From NCBI GenBank assembly GCA_001692895.1, contig KV748215.1, positions 1,099,720-1,163,719 of the forward strand: a DNA stretch of 64,000 bases. The letters run 5' to 3'. This document shows positions 47,922 to 60,115 of this stretch, in pieces. The first letter of the stretch is position 1. Each line of letters starts with the position of its first letter. A program made the position numbers and the translations under genes. Source of the stretch: Cenococcum geophilum 1.58 (Eukaryota > Ascomycota > Dothideomycetes > Gloniales > Gloniaceae). Below the pieces are notes generated by a model. It ran no database searches. It saw only the letters and a program-made list of their open reading frames with translations, and had not been told where the DNA came from.

Positions 47922-49672
47922 GCCAGGTAGGACTTGTTGTAGCAATTCTTTGAGTGCTCGGATATGTTGAAGCGCGAACGCTATGCTGTCACCCCGAAAC
48001 GCTCCAAGGGAAAGAGAAAATACGTGTGCGGACTGAGACTGCCAGGAAGACAAAGGAGAATCGTAAAATCATAAGTTCATGTGCGCAGATTCATGCCAAT
48101 GCGATCAGCCTGACACACAAAGGTGGTGGTGAATAAAAGTGACCAGCTCCTGTTGATGCGGTGTTGGCGAGGCGGTCCAAAACAACAAGCCGCGCTGTTA
48201 CATGGATCAAGGAACGGGGTTTCACCAATCGGCTTCCACGTTGCTATTATCTTAGATTCACCAGAATGAGATGAACCATATTAACCACCCCTGCAGGCCA
48301 TTGATTGATTAATTTTATAGTGGTATTTTTCAGAGGTCTCCTAACACCTGCAGACACCACCAACTACTTCGCAGGAATAGTTATCTAAGCGGGAGTCGAA
48401 AACGTGAAAGGATTGTCAACGGACAAAAATCATCTTTCTTATGAAAAAACAGCTTCTTATGCCTCGATGTTCCCTATATGCAGAGCATCTTGTTCAGAAC
48501 TGTCTTGTCAAGGCTAAACGAGCTTAGGACATCGCAATTGACTACAAGTTTAGAGATCTGCCGAATCGATTGACCTGCTGGTACTTTTCAATAATTCCTC
48601 ACTCTCTAACAGTACCCTAGCCAACATACCCTACTTGTCAAGGAAAAGGCTGACGGCAGCTGGCGCTCGCACGATTAAACCCGACAGCCCAAGAACATTG
48701 TCATCGGAAATGTTGTGTTACTCCGAAGTGCTGTCAGCAAAAAAATAATGCTATAATATGACACTCTTGCAGCCATACTGGCTCTGCTAAATTGAATACC
48801 GTCTTGTGCTAAGCCTAGTGGCATCAATCTGATTGGGCTAGCTATATTTTTTCAAGAATAGATCTTAGGGAGTTCATGTTTACCAATGGAAAACGATCCT
48901 GTCTATCCTTAAACTTTCGTTTATTGGCTATTTATGAGGATATCAACGCCGTGTTTCATCTCCCACGGCCAAAATTAGGTCTTACGTAAGAGCCTTCAGC
49001 TCCCCATTCCACCGAAAAAGCGTTCAGGTACGTGCATGGGTTGAACCAAATTACACGTGGAAGCAATTAAAAAAATTTTGATAAAGAGAACCTCCAGTTG
49101 TTTTCATATCTAATCAAATGAGCTATCCACACCACCTTAGCTGTGAGCAAATGCGAGTCTATGCCTAGCGTTGCATTCACATCTCAACTTCCCAAGAAAA
49201 AGTCCCCCATGAACCAGCAAGGAAAGGAAAATAGTAACTAAATCAAACAACAAGGGGAAGTTCAAATTGTGCGCACCGCGTGGTGATGTATCCAAAGCCC
49301 GGAAATTTCCTTCATAAATATAGAACTACAAAAGCAGAACAAGACGGGATCGCAACCTGAAGGTAATTATCAGAGTTAGGCGGTAATTGAGAATTTGTCG
49401 TTCACGCAAAGAAATGGTAGTTGGAGCCGCCAGGCTCAGATCCCTCCGCATAAAATAGAAGGGTAGAACAAAGGACGCCTCAATAATCCTACGATGAAAA
49501 TGCAAAAAAGAAATCCAGTGCGATGCGTAGCATCCATTCAGAGTTTTTGCAAATATTTCAATAGCCACGCGTGTCAAAGCAAACCCCGCGGAGACCGAAC
49601 ACCGAACCCATAAGAAAAGATTAAGTGAATGCATTGATCGAAACTCTTTCATGTTGGAAAGAGTTCTTAGAG
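47922..49672. other. Intergenic region
   Basis: Promoter side of the nuclear protein gene and 3' flank of veA. Open frames are short. No repeats or RNA genes recognised. Confidence 0.5.
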
Positions 49673-51542
49673 TCATACCAAATCCGGGACACGACGCTGA
49701 CGATGTGTTCCGTCCGCTCGACGATAGCTCATAGCTCTTTCGTCCAAGGGGTCCTCAGTGTCAGGAGGATCCTCGCAACCAGCATCGCAGGTATAGCTTG
49801 GGCTAGCAATATTCGGTCGTGCGCCTTGTTGCAAACGTTCGTTCATATGCTTCGAATTAAATGTGCTAGAGAATGATCGTTTGGTTCCAACAGCAGATTG
49901 GGGTTGACTTAGGAACTTCGGGGGGTTTGTCCTGGGTGCACTATCGAGATAATTGTGATGCTGTAGCGTATCCGATGAAGCTGACATTGAACCACCCGAC
50001 ATTGGACCACCAATCTGATACGACGGAGAAACTGGTTCATGCTTTTCAGGAGGTGGTTGAAGGGTTTTCAGGGGTGCTAGAGCATGGCCGTTCGGGATAT
50101 GCATAGCGCTAGGAGTCGTTGCAGGAGTGCTCTGGTGCGCAGGCTGCATCGGTTGCATGGCCTGGCTCATCTGGTGAGGCCGGTTGTACTGCGTATCCAA
50201 AGTCCCAAAAGGGGATATTATCTGGCTTGGAGCTGAATACTGCTGGGTGTTCTGCGTCACAGATGATCGTCGGTAATCGTTAGGCGTTCCTGAGTAGTCT
50301 ATGCTTTCATGGCGCACATGACTTGGCTGCTCGAAATGGGGCTGAGGATAGCTCTGGCTAGGCATGTATCCGTAAGACTGGGGCATGTGCATATTGGAGT
50401 GGTTTTGGTAGCCATGATGTGACTGGTGTTGGTATGGTGTTTGAGGAGGTTGCATCATGGAACTTGGCTGTGGCGGAGCGAACTGATTCTGATATTGGTG
50501 AGCTTGTGTGGATCCATATTGCATCTGAGGGTGATAGCCATTAGGTTGGGTCTGGGCTGACATATGCGGATAACCATTCTGTTGATAGTTTTGAGCCATA
50601 TCCTGCATTGATGGACGACGCGGTGGTGCAACGAAGGACGTATTGCTAGCATTGGATACAGATCTGGGGCGGTCACTACCATCCATAATAGGCTGAGGAG
50701 TTGGCATGTTCTGTTGTCCATAAGCATCTGGCGTGGCAGTTCGTCGGGTCGCATCGTATGTTGGTTCGTCATCGTACTCATCCCAATCCTTGGATGACTT
50801 GTTTTCACGCCTCCTCATACGGACATCACGACGAATGCGGACACGGCAGCCTTGTTCTGCGACCATGCGGCTTAGAGCAGTGCTTTCTGTCAAGCCTGGG
50901 AACTTTTTGGCAGAGAAGACAGTGAAGGGCGAAGACTTCACTTCCAGCCGGTGGGAAACGTGAGCGTCGACATTTGGTCGAGGGTGGATTTCAACAGTTT
51001 GGCGGTCATCAGCGTCCATGTCTTTCGGATCCTTCAGCTCCTCATACAGCGCGAAGCTCAACCGATACTTTCCCTCATGGCGAACCGACAAGTCAGGGAA
51101 AATAAAGTAGCCAGCCGGAGTCGGACGATCCAAGTAGGCCATGCCCGCAACGGGAGTTCCTGTCAGGACCGGAAAGCTTGTTGGAGCAGGTGGGACGCGG
51201 CCTTGGGCCATAGTTCTGGCATTCTCCAGAGTTGCGAACAGGAAGAAGTTTGCACTGTAACAGAACGTAACCTCGGTCATAGATGGGCCCTCTCCCTCAA
51301 ATACACGCAATTCAACGATCGGAGGCGGGTCAACAGGGCGGCGATCGGCAGAGGCTTTGGAAAGTTAATTTCTACAGTATTGTTTGCGCGTCCGAAAACT
51401 TACACTTGGCTCCGGATCCACATGCTCTAGCGCGTTCGGGTTGCTGAATGACCTGCATGCGATAAGTGATCTTCTTGCCCTCCTTTGTCATCCTCGACGC
51501 CGAGCTATTCGTCTCATTTGAGACGGGAATAATGGTTGCCAT
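49673..51542 (-). CDS. veA: Velvet-family global regulator VeA
   Basis: Light-responsive nuclear regulator that, with VelB and LaeA, controls development and secondary metabolism. Exons 51404-51542 and 49673-51354 (49-nt intron, GTAAGT donor), total 1821 nt (606 aa), typical VeA length. The ATG at 51542 gives MATIIPVSNETNSSASRMTKEGKKITYRM, followed by the velvet hallmark QQPERARACGSGAKSSADRR rebuilt exactly across the intron, and VDPPPIVELRVFEGEG. The velvet domain (about residues 20-215) ends in a basic patch (RIRRDVRMRRRE). The rest is a Gln/Pro/His/Met-rich disordered region of about 330 residues, as in other VeA proteins. A 72% longer upstream open frame does not exist in frame, so the start is secure. 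Expression is probably shaped by the long upstream region noted next. Confidence 0.97.
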
Positions 51543-52900
51543 TTTTGCTTAGAGTATCGGGATATTGGGACGATTTGATGTGATATTTGAGATGTAAGAT
51601 TTGAAGATATAACTACTGATAATTCATGACAAGTCAGCATTTCGAGTCCTAGCATTTATTACATTGCGAAGAGGCCGGGGTATCTCAAGCCTTCAAGCGC
51701 GAAAATGTATTCGGTGTCGCCACGCAGGTGGTCAAAGGAGGTATTCGTGGAAACTCGAGATTAGAGTTACCTGTTATATATAGTCGGTGTGTCGAATTAA
51801 AAGAGTCCAAAACAAAGCCAATAGAGACAGCTACCACGAACGTGGAGTCTGGAACGCCGTTAGGAGTTGAGGCTGGTAGAGGAATTCCCAGCAGGCCGGC
51901 TTGGAGTATGATTTGTCGTAGCGGCTGGAGAAGTCCGGACGGGGAAACGATGGAGGAGCGACGACAGCACTTACCAAAGCGAATTGAAGTGAATGAGAAA
52001 AAACAAGGTTGGCCGAACGAAGTCTCACGGCGACGTTTGCCAGCGTCGCAGAAATCGAATGAAGGAGAGCAGTATATCGAGTACAGGAAGCGACGGTCGC
52101 ACTGGTTGATCCTCGAGCATTGGGCAGCGCGTATTCCCCTAGGCGGTACGGGCACGGGTCGGCGACGATGTTCACGGAAAATGACTGTCGACCAGAGTGG
52201 TCCTCTGCTGCTCCCCGTCGGTTGGCGAGAGACAAAGGTTGCGGGCAGGTGGGAGAAGGAGAAGGAAAGAAGAACAAGGCGAGCAGTTGGAGAACTGGGG
52301 ATACTCAGCACCCGTCGGACGCAGCGAGGGAGGGCCAACGCTAGACAGGCCCTTGGGCAACCCGCAGGCGAGATTTCCCAGCCCAGCGGCCCACACGCCT
52401 GCCACTCCATCCCGTTGTTCCACACACGCGAACTCTTTTGCCGGCTGATCAGACCACCACGGCCCACTTCAACGGGCTTGCCTGCTAGCTTGGGTCCTGC
52501 CCGACTCGATGCTGCCTTGGCCACAAGGCACTGCCTCCACCAACGTACGCCAGAGCCTGCGGCGCTGCTCTGCGACCACAACACAATGAATCCCGTTCCT
52601 GGCGAGCACACCGCGCACAGGGCCGCTGCCACTCCCAAGGCCACTACCACGGCGGCACGCGTGACTGAATCTGACTTCGGTCTTTACTATAGCCCTTACA
52701 CTGGAGCAGCTTTTCATGGATGGCCTTGGTGGGCCGAGATGGTGGTCACTCTTATTACCTTGGGCAGCCCAGCTGCGAATAATACTTGCATTGTAGCTTC
52801 ACCCGCACCCAAGCGACGCGATCAGCGGCCTCTGCAAATTGAACCCACGAGCACGGGCAGCAAGTCAGGAGAAGGTTGATCCCGGAGCGGCTCGACTATG
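51543..52900 (-). promoter_or_regulatory. Long GC-rich veA upstream region with overlapping non-ATG open frames
   Basis: Two long open stretches overlap on opposite strands here: plus 51728-52879 (first codon GTG) and minus 51685-52650. Neither has a domain, both have Arg/Ser/Pro-rich shadow-like composition, and GC richness alone can suppress stops. I read the segment as the veA promoter and 5' leader. Function inferred from position only. Confidence 0.35.
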
Positions 52901-55430
52901 GGTAGGTAATCGACGTCAAAAGCTTAGGTTTCCTGCTCCGCGGACACTTGGATCGGCGTCTTGACTCCCTCGACTCACTTGACTCGTACTGCCCTTCTAC
53001 ATAAATGAAGGTGGTCCCGGAGGAGTCACGGATCATGGGGTGGAGGGTCGGCCATCGATATTAACATCAGATCTAGAATTTTTGCGCTCACCCCCTAGAC
53101 CCACCAGAGCGCAACCCGGGTTGATCGGCATGCTGTTTTGGGTGACCACTGCCATAAAGGTCCAAGAGCTCGGGAGGCTCAACCCGAATTGTGCATCGTA
53201 ACTAACAGTAGCCACATGAGAATTGCCAGCCATCGCGTTTCGAAGTGGCTTCTACAGACCCTCTGCAGATCTTGAACATGGTGGACGCGTGCTGAAGTCG
53301 CCCAAGCCTAGTGAAGTGCATCATGCAATTATTTTACCCGGATCCTACTTACAGAAGAACGCCCGAAAATGAGACCTAATCGTAGCACTTGGCAGCACGT
53401 GCGCCAATCTCGGCATGATCAGGGGGCGCGATAGAGTCTCCATATTCGGTGGCTCTTCGCATACAAGACCGTATTGGGCGCATGCGGAGCGTTTAACAAC
53501 AAACGCGCATGGACGCGGGGGGCAGCTTTTGATGTGTGAAGCACTTAGTTCCCGTACCCGTCCAGCACCGAAGGTTTTAGTAAGGATCCGGCCCAAAGCT
53601 GGGGGGCCCTGCGGGAAGAGTGGAGCGCCAAAGCGCGGTCCTCGGTTTGACCTGCTCAGCGCCACGCCAGACGTAACCTGGTGTGGCTGCATCTAGAATC
53701 GACGGCTTCAACGCCTAGCAACTCTACTCGGAACGAGCCAGTCCCGTCTCAAAGAAACGTGGGGACAAAGCCCGCAGCCGGTCAAAGTGCTCTATCCAAT
53801 CCACGATCACACGGAGTAATGCAAGGCGAGCTCCATATTACTGCACTGGTAGTCCAATAAAACGCAGGCCGACAGCACCTTCTAGCCGGTGGGGTGTTCA
53901 GCCGGTAGGGAAGCTGGAAACCAATAGCCAGATGTACGGTGACCCAAGGTGCGCCGAAGACGGCCTGCTTCCCTGCCGCCGGATGCAGGAAGCTGCGAAT
54001 CCAAGCATTCCGGACCGCACGGATGTACTTGGCGCTTTCCCAGGCTTTGATTCGGTGGCACGCCATCAATGACCCTTGATGGCCGCTTCCTGGTGGGGGG
54101 ACCCCGTAAACCATTGGCTGAGGGAGGGATTTGGAAGCCCACCCTGCAGACTGCTGTTGCGCAAGAGTGACACTCTGCATATCTCGCCGCACTCTTCACA
54201 TCGCCAACCGCACTGCCGTTGATCTGCACTACCAGCCTTTTCCAGATGCAATGGGATGTACTGGTGGCTGTTTAGGGACTGGACGCCGGGGCGGCATCCT
54301 TAGCCCAACCAAGGCAGCCGTCAGTGCATGAATAGGGTAAAAACATTCGATTGACGTGATTCACCAAGCCAGTCGACCGTATATATGCGGGCATTCCGCT
54401 GCTGTTGTGTCTCCCGTTTAGCATGAAGAATAAAGCTGAAGGTTTGAGATCCCTCCACAAGCTGGAATGGCTTGGTGCCTGACAGCGGGTTTCCCGACAG
54501 ATGGCTTATCCGACAAGCGTTTTCCACGTGCAGAATAATCCAGGAATCGTCAAGACAACGATAACTAACAGTGAACTTCGAACCAAAGAACAACACTCCA
54601 GGCACTTCTCCGGAACCGCCATCCCTCCATACAGGGAAGCATTCAAAACCTGCCAGGAAACTACGAGGCTCAGGTGTATATCATCCCACTGCAATTTTCC
54701 AACTTCTTGAAGCTCATGGATAAGTTACAGGCACAAGTAGTCCAACCCCTAAAGACAGATTTTTGATTTACAAACACTCTAGTCTAGTACTCTCATCACA
54801 AGAGTGGTGAGAAAAAAGTGACAGGGTTTTCGTGGGCCGGGTATTCGGGAAGGGATATCTCTTAATACCTGGTCCATGTCGTTAATCTGTAACAAGTCGG
54901 CTGATAGATGGGCCACAATGTTCAACGATAATTCGCCCTGGGAGCGGATCAGCCTCAGGAAGGGTATGCCACAACTGAATCGACTTTCTTTCCCCCTATT
55001 CACCTAGTCACAATTTGTCAGTATAAATTTATCATGATGTAAATAGAGGCCTTGTTGAGTCACCAATAGTTGTTGAACAGACCTGCGTACACAAATGACC
55101 AGCTGGTACCCGCAGCAAGGTATCTACCCAACCAGCCACAAGAGTGCATCATCGCAGCATATTGCTATTCCTTGCAGAGTCGGCGCCTCGACCCGGAAGA
55201 GTTGTCAGCGGTCAATTCTCCGGGAATCGGCTGTTCGTTGACACTCCCACGTGCTGTCATAAGCGGGAAAGGTATCTTCCCATCCGGCGGACCATGGTTC
55301 AAAAGACTCCCGTTGGTCTTTTTAAGTGACACAAGGCCCCTGAATTTTGGCTGCTCCTGAATATTGGGACTTGTGTTTCATAATACGCCTCTGTTATGAA
55401 TTGGCACGTCCGCTTGCGCTCTAGATACCA
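52901..55430. other. Intergenic region, no supported gene
   Basis: Open frames of 60-136 codons lie on both strands (for example minus 53782-54229, plus 53415-53696) and overlap with no domain or splice logic. No repeats recognised. Confidence 0.45.
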
Positions 55431-55912
55431 GTGAAGCCTGCTCATCGAAGCGGTCTGGTGTCGTCGTCAGCCTCGTCGTCAGCCTTTCGCCACCTCTACA
55501 CAGTCTCTTTTTCTTCATAGATCAATCGAAACACGAATTCTCATTCCTGGCCTGGTATTCCCGGTCGACATCTGGCGATTAACTTGACTGTCTCCTGCCC
55601 TATTACGTATCACCTTGTAGGTTTTAACCTAGATGATTGAAACCTACACAGCAAATCATCCTATTCTAAGATAGCACTCCATGGACTCCAACCCCTTACT
55701 GGGCTCTGACACCCACACTAACTTGGAGACCTCTCACAATGACCCTTGGGTTGATCATGGCATTCGTCAACAAACTTGCTTGTCTATAACTTCCGTTACG
55801 TCCTTCTCCTGCTCCTTGGACCAGAACGGCGGTCGGATGATATTGGCCAGAAAATACCAGGTCAGGAACTCATGTGTAGATTGATCTATGAAGAGACAGA
55901 GGTAGATGCAGG
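55431..55912. mobile_element. Relic of an LTR retrotransposon with two LTR-end pieces in opposite orientation
   Basis: 55500-55570 matches the 3' half of the 33159-33329 solo LTR (CTTCATAGATCAATC, ending GGTCGACA). A gag-like open start follows at 55681 (MDSNPLLGSDTHTNLETS). An inverted copy of the same LTR piece occupies about 55848-55905. No target duplication could be fixed, so this is a fragment; broken, internal region nearly all lost. Family uncertain. Confidence 0.5.
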
Positions 55913-55916
55913 CATC

Positions 55917-55990
55917 GTAGAGGGCGGTAGGTAACAGGGTGATAGGCAACAAAGAGGGTGGTAGGTAACAGGGTGGTAGGCAACAGGTCG
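55917..55990. repeat. Short minisatellite
   Basis: About five imperfect units of a 14-15-bp motif (GGTGGTAGGTAACAG / GGTGATAGGCAACAA) in tandem. Confidence 0.75.
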
Positions 55991-57664
55991 ACAGATGATT
56001 CAAGTGACACCACTAGAGGTGCAGAATACACACTCAATTCAACTAAGTATCTTGCAATTTATAATGTTTAATGAAATTGTAAAGGGCTATTTTCTGCTGA
56101 CAGTCACTGGATCCCTTTCATAACACGTTTACAGTCAACACAGGTTGATGTCGCCGTAAGCCAACACACATACCTTGAACTATAGCACGCCCAGTATCAT
56201 ACAACTAAGACGAGGACGCCCCGGATGCTTAAGACGATGGCCTCTAAGAATAATGCTAGTACGCAGAGGCTTGGTTAGGCCCCTTGGAGTCTGGAGCCTT
56301 AGGTGCATATTCACCTCGAGGTGTGTAGATTTGGTTAAAGATATGTTTGAGCGTAGCGAGATATCAAGAGCTTGAGCTGCCGAAAGTTTTCAGATAAGCT
56401 AGATGATATTGCTGTAGACTCGTCAACAATAGAAAACTATTTGCAACTCACCATCTCTGCTCCCATCTCACATTCATCCCCCGGTTGTGCCGTTACGAGG
56501 TGATATACACTTTTAACAGCAATGTACGTTGCTCGTCGCCGGTACATAAGTGAAGAGGTTTCGAAGAGTAACAGTTTGGTTTTCTTCCAGCTTCTCTTTA
56601 CGCTTTATTGTTGAACATTCCTGCTGAGTCTAGGCTGCTTGATACCAGGGCGGTATCTAGACCTGTCAATATGCTAATTCCTGGACACACACAAAAAGGC
56701 TGCACCCACTCCTAGATCGATTTACCTCCCCCACTGCAAAACTCTTCGGTGCCTTCACACTCTCATGAAGTATTACTGCTGAATACCTCAAGAGACTTTG
56801 TGCCTAATAGAATCACACGCTTTAGAACCTGAACCACCACCTGACAAAAGTCTTCGCGATGATTGAACTGCAATTTTGTTCACAGGTTTAGACTACTAGT
56901 GTTCTTTTAGAAATTATTCAGAGTTCATCAATCAGAGGGGATGGTTGATACCAGAATAAGGGAGCCTATGGCTTTAAGTGTATGTAGCTTTTAAACATGC
57001 TGCACGATGAGAATTGCTCTTGGATAAAGTACTCTCATGAATTACCAATAAAACTTGGAGAAAAACAGTGAGGCGTTGTCTCGTTGTCATAATGCCTCAC
57101 TCTTCAATGCGAGGCAAATGCCGATTTACCGAGATTATTCTCTAATTCAAGAGAATGTGATGGGTGGTGTCTAAGAACATTTAAAAAGAGTGAGTCTGCT
57201 CGATAAATCTTGCAGAAACTTCAATTAGGACGACGGGATAAAGCTAACCCCTGGTTATTTTTCCGTAAAGAAACAAAACAAGAACACCGACCAGATAAAG
57301 GGATGAACACACCATTGGAGGACCGTGGTTGCGACACCAGTAGATATCTAGAAATACGTCCATTCCACCACCTAGGGGGTGGACGAACACTCGTTGGGCC
57401 GGTTGGTGTGTCGTATGAGCGGCTTGTTGTCGACGCCCAGATAGGACGTATTTTATCAGTTGACACTTGTTCATTAAAGCACTTCAATACTCTCAATTAC
57501 TAAAACATATACCAGGCGGGAGGGAAGCGATTTAGAGCTCCGGAAAAAGTAGTTCTCCAATAGAATTTCCTGAGATTTGGGGCAACGGGCAAGTAATATA
57601 CGAAAAATCAAGCCGACCAACACCACGCCGCTGTGGACAAGCCGGACGGGAGTGCAAAAAGCGA
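55991..57664. other. Non-coding, moderately AT-rich region
   Basis: No gene, RNA gene or clean repeat recognised. Open frames near 57210-57503 lie on both strands and look like chance. Confidence 0.45.
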
Positions 57665-57672
57665 GCATTCTC

Positions 57673-58352
57673 GGCGGTCAGGATCCGGACAGTAACTCTT
57701 GGCAGTAACTTTACTATCCGAATCTTCTGCTAAGCTAGCGGCCTATCAGGCGGTAAGGGAGGCTAGAGCACTACCCAGAACCTATTTGTGAGGGGACTTT
57801 GTAGAAGTAGACAGGGGGCTATAAGGCACGGTTGTAGGAACAGGATAGTTTGTGGAAGAGACGAATCCTTAAGGAGGTAAGGCCTCTGGGATCGGAGAGA
57901 CTATATACTACGGGCACGTGCCTCCGGCACGTGACCGACGACCATCCGATTGTCCTGAGGGCATCCGAGGCAACTGCAATAATATCCCTTACACTATTTT
58001 AGCCTCCCCCACCTACCTCTTATCTATGAGTAGTTAAATTCAGCCCTACTACTTCTATTTTACCCCTATCCCTGCTCCCTCTTATGCTCTACACTTCTCT
58101 CTCTGCCCGTGTCTCTACTCGTGTCTCTCTTACATAGGAATACGTAGAGAGAGACGTATAGAGCATAGGAAGAAGTAGAGGCGTAGAAATAAAGAGGCGT
58201 ATAGAGGCGTACATAAAGATAGACAGTGCTTAATTAATCTATAACTCTAAAAAATAAGCCTTAAGCCACTAATTTTATACCGGCAGAATTAAACTTGGCA
58301 AACGATTCGGACAGTAAATTTACTGCCAAGAGTTACCGTGCGGATCCTGTCC
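57673..58352. mobile_element. Miniature TIR element with ~50-bp inverted ends, candidate TSD GCATTCTC
   Basis: Left end CAGGATCCGGACAGTAACTC... and right end (reverse complement) CAGGATCCGCACGGTAACTC... share about 50 bp reaching TTTACT(A/G)TCCGAATC. GCATTCTC occurs on both sides (57665-57672 and 58353-58360), an 8-bp duplication as for hAT elements, though the outermost 2-3 bp of the ends do not align perfectly. The interior is non-coding and includes a GCACGTGCCTCCGGCACGTG palindrome near 57917 and C/T- and A/G-rich tracts. No transposase. Confidence 0.75.
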
Positions 58353-58365
58353 GCATTCTCTTATC

Positions 58366-59074
58366 GGGGTGCAGCTGAGCGTGGTCACGGAAAAGTTGAA
58401 TACAGAATACGCATCGGTAGCCACATTTAAATTAAGCGACCGTATGCACCGAATATGCGGTGCATATGCTCGGCATATGCACGTGTATAGCGGCAAGATC
58501 CTATAGCAAATGGACACCGGCACGAAGTGAGCGAGGGCGTGTCGCGGTAGCCAAACGGCTTGTTCGTGGAGCATATGCGCTGCATATGCTAAGCTTATAC
58601 ATATACCTAGTACAGCCTATCTTTCTATAGAATGGTGTTTGTATATGCGTTGCATATGTAAAGCATATGCTAAGCATACACAGATATCTAGCGCAGCCCA
58701 CCTTATATAGAACTGGTAGAGAGCATATGTTAAGCATATGTTGAGCATATACAATACGTATACACAGCCTATACTAATATTGTAAGAGTATATATTAGAT
58801 TCGCAAGCACCGTCTATCTTTTTGGCCATTTAGCAACATGCAGCGGGATATGCCTCGCATATGCTTCGTATATGTAACTTAAAGCGTTATATAATATTCT
58901 TTATTTATTAAATACTTTAAATTCTAAAAAAATATTTGTATATGCCCTGCATATGCATAAAGCTCGGCGTGGTCAGAAGTTGAGCATGGTTAGAAAGTTA
59001 AACTTTAAGTTCTGACCACGTTGAACTTTCTAACCACGCCGAGTTTTTCCGTAACCACGCCGAGCTGCGAGCCC
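58366..59074. mobile_element. Miniature TIR element full of CATATG palindromes, TSD TTCTCTTATC (MULE-like)
   Basis: The left end GGGGTGCAGCTGAGCGTGG and right end (reverse complement) GGGCTCGCAGCTCGGCGTGG are inverted repeats extending through ACGGAAAA. A perfect 10-bp duplication TTCTCTTATC lies outside both (58356-58365 and 59075-59084). A 9-11-bp target duplication points to a Mutator-like origin. The right end carries an additional CGTGGTTAGAAAGTT/CGTGGTCAGAA hairpin. The interior has no transposase but a degenerate tandem array rich in GCATATGC. Confidence 0.78.
58440..58960. repeat. Degenerate tandem array of CATATG-containing units
   Basis: More than a dozen CATATG or near-matching palindromes (TGCATATGC, AGCATATGC, AGCATATGT) in about 520 bp, arranged in roughly 90-110-bp units that also share a CAGCC(TA/CA)(C/T)CTT...ATAGAA motif. 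The minus-strand frames across it are consequently repetitive (ICL/SLAYA-like) and are not genes. Confidence 0.75.
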
Positions 59075-59754
59075 TTCTCTTATCTCATAAATCAGACCTT
59101 CGCAGAAAAAGGGGGGAAGCACGTGTGTGCTGCTCCCTATACCCCCCCAGAATTTTTTGTCGAGGGTCTGAAGTATGGGCGCAATTTGACGATAATTAAC
59201 CACCAGATTCTTAAATCACTGCCAAACCTTACCACCTTTCCATTGTCTAATTATTTCAAAAATAATACGAGATATAAGCTCTCTATTATCTCTTTCTACT
59301 CCACGTATAGCTATGCTACGTAAAAAGTTGGATGTAGTAAGATTCACATGGATGCTTTTCAAAGTCTAACTGCTCTTCTGTGACGTTGTATCTCATACCT
59401 TAATATAACGGATATAGGGCTCTAATATATATAAAGAGGAAGATAATTAGTTAAAGAATCTATTATATCAGGCAGATCTGTTATTAACTATCGTGGTTGG
59501 GCCATAGTCTATGAAAAGCAAAATATTTGATTTTTAAAACATTCATTAAAAATATATGGAGCAGATATGAGCGTATCCTGCCCCGTAACCATGCACGCGC
59601 TGGTCTAACTGAGTTCGGGTTAAATTCTACTACGGGGCGTCTGATTCGTGGGATAAGCATTCTCGGGCTTCTAGGGTCATAGTGCGGAATCAACAACACC
59701 ACCTTCTACAGGGGCTCTGTTCAGTTTACACCTGGCATTTAACTTGGAATTATA

Positions 59755-60115
59755 TTTGCCCCCTTTAAAACAGTATACCCACCCTCTATTTTCTGGCGAT
59801 GAATGGACTTCCCAGGTCGTGGTCATCAGTACGTATGGCGTAATTGCTTCTCGTCACGAACACAACGCCAAAGGGAACTAAGATCGATCCGAAGCTATTT
59901 GGCGTTCCTGACCGGCCATGGGAGCACGACCTTCAGTTATTGCTGGCACACCATCATTCTTGATGAAGCTCACAACGTTAGGAACGCTGACTGCCTAGCC
60001 AGTTCTGCAGTCAAACATGGATTGTAGATTCAACGTTCTGGCTAGCGCCACACCATTGTTCTCTGGCATCTGAGATAGCTTTGGTCTCCTGAAAATAATT
60101 CAACCTATCTTGAAG
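59755..60115 (+). pseudogene. Remnant of a SNF2-family helicase/ATPase gene
   Basis: Protein traces in family order: GDEWTSQVVVISTYGVIASRH (motif Ia/Ib region), then in another frame WHTIILDEAHNVRNADC with the DEAH box (motif II), then in a third frame ATPLFSG...SFGLLKIIQP (motif III region). At least two frame changes and an in-frame stop separate them, and neither the ATP-binding Walker A segment nor the C-terminal helicase lobe is present nearby. This is a broken and truncated copy. The parent would be a Rad5/Rad16-like chromatin or repair ATPase, or one of the expanded SNF2 paralogues common in some ascomycetes. Confidence 0.72.

Noticed and set aside
51728-52879. 384-codon plus-strand open frame
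   Set aside because: Starts with GTG, has no domain, overlaps an equally long antisense frame and lies in GC-rich upstream sequence of veA.
53345-54330. Cluster of 60-136-codon frames on both strands
   Set aside because: Mutually overlapping, no splice logic, no domain.
58440-58960. CRISPR-like array
   Set aside because: Units are degenerate with no constant repeat/unique spacer alternation, and the host is a fungus; this is a tandem array inside a transposon.
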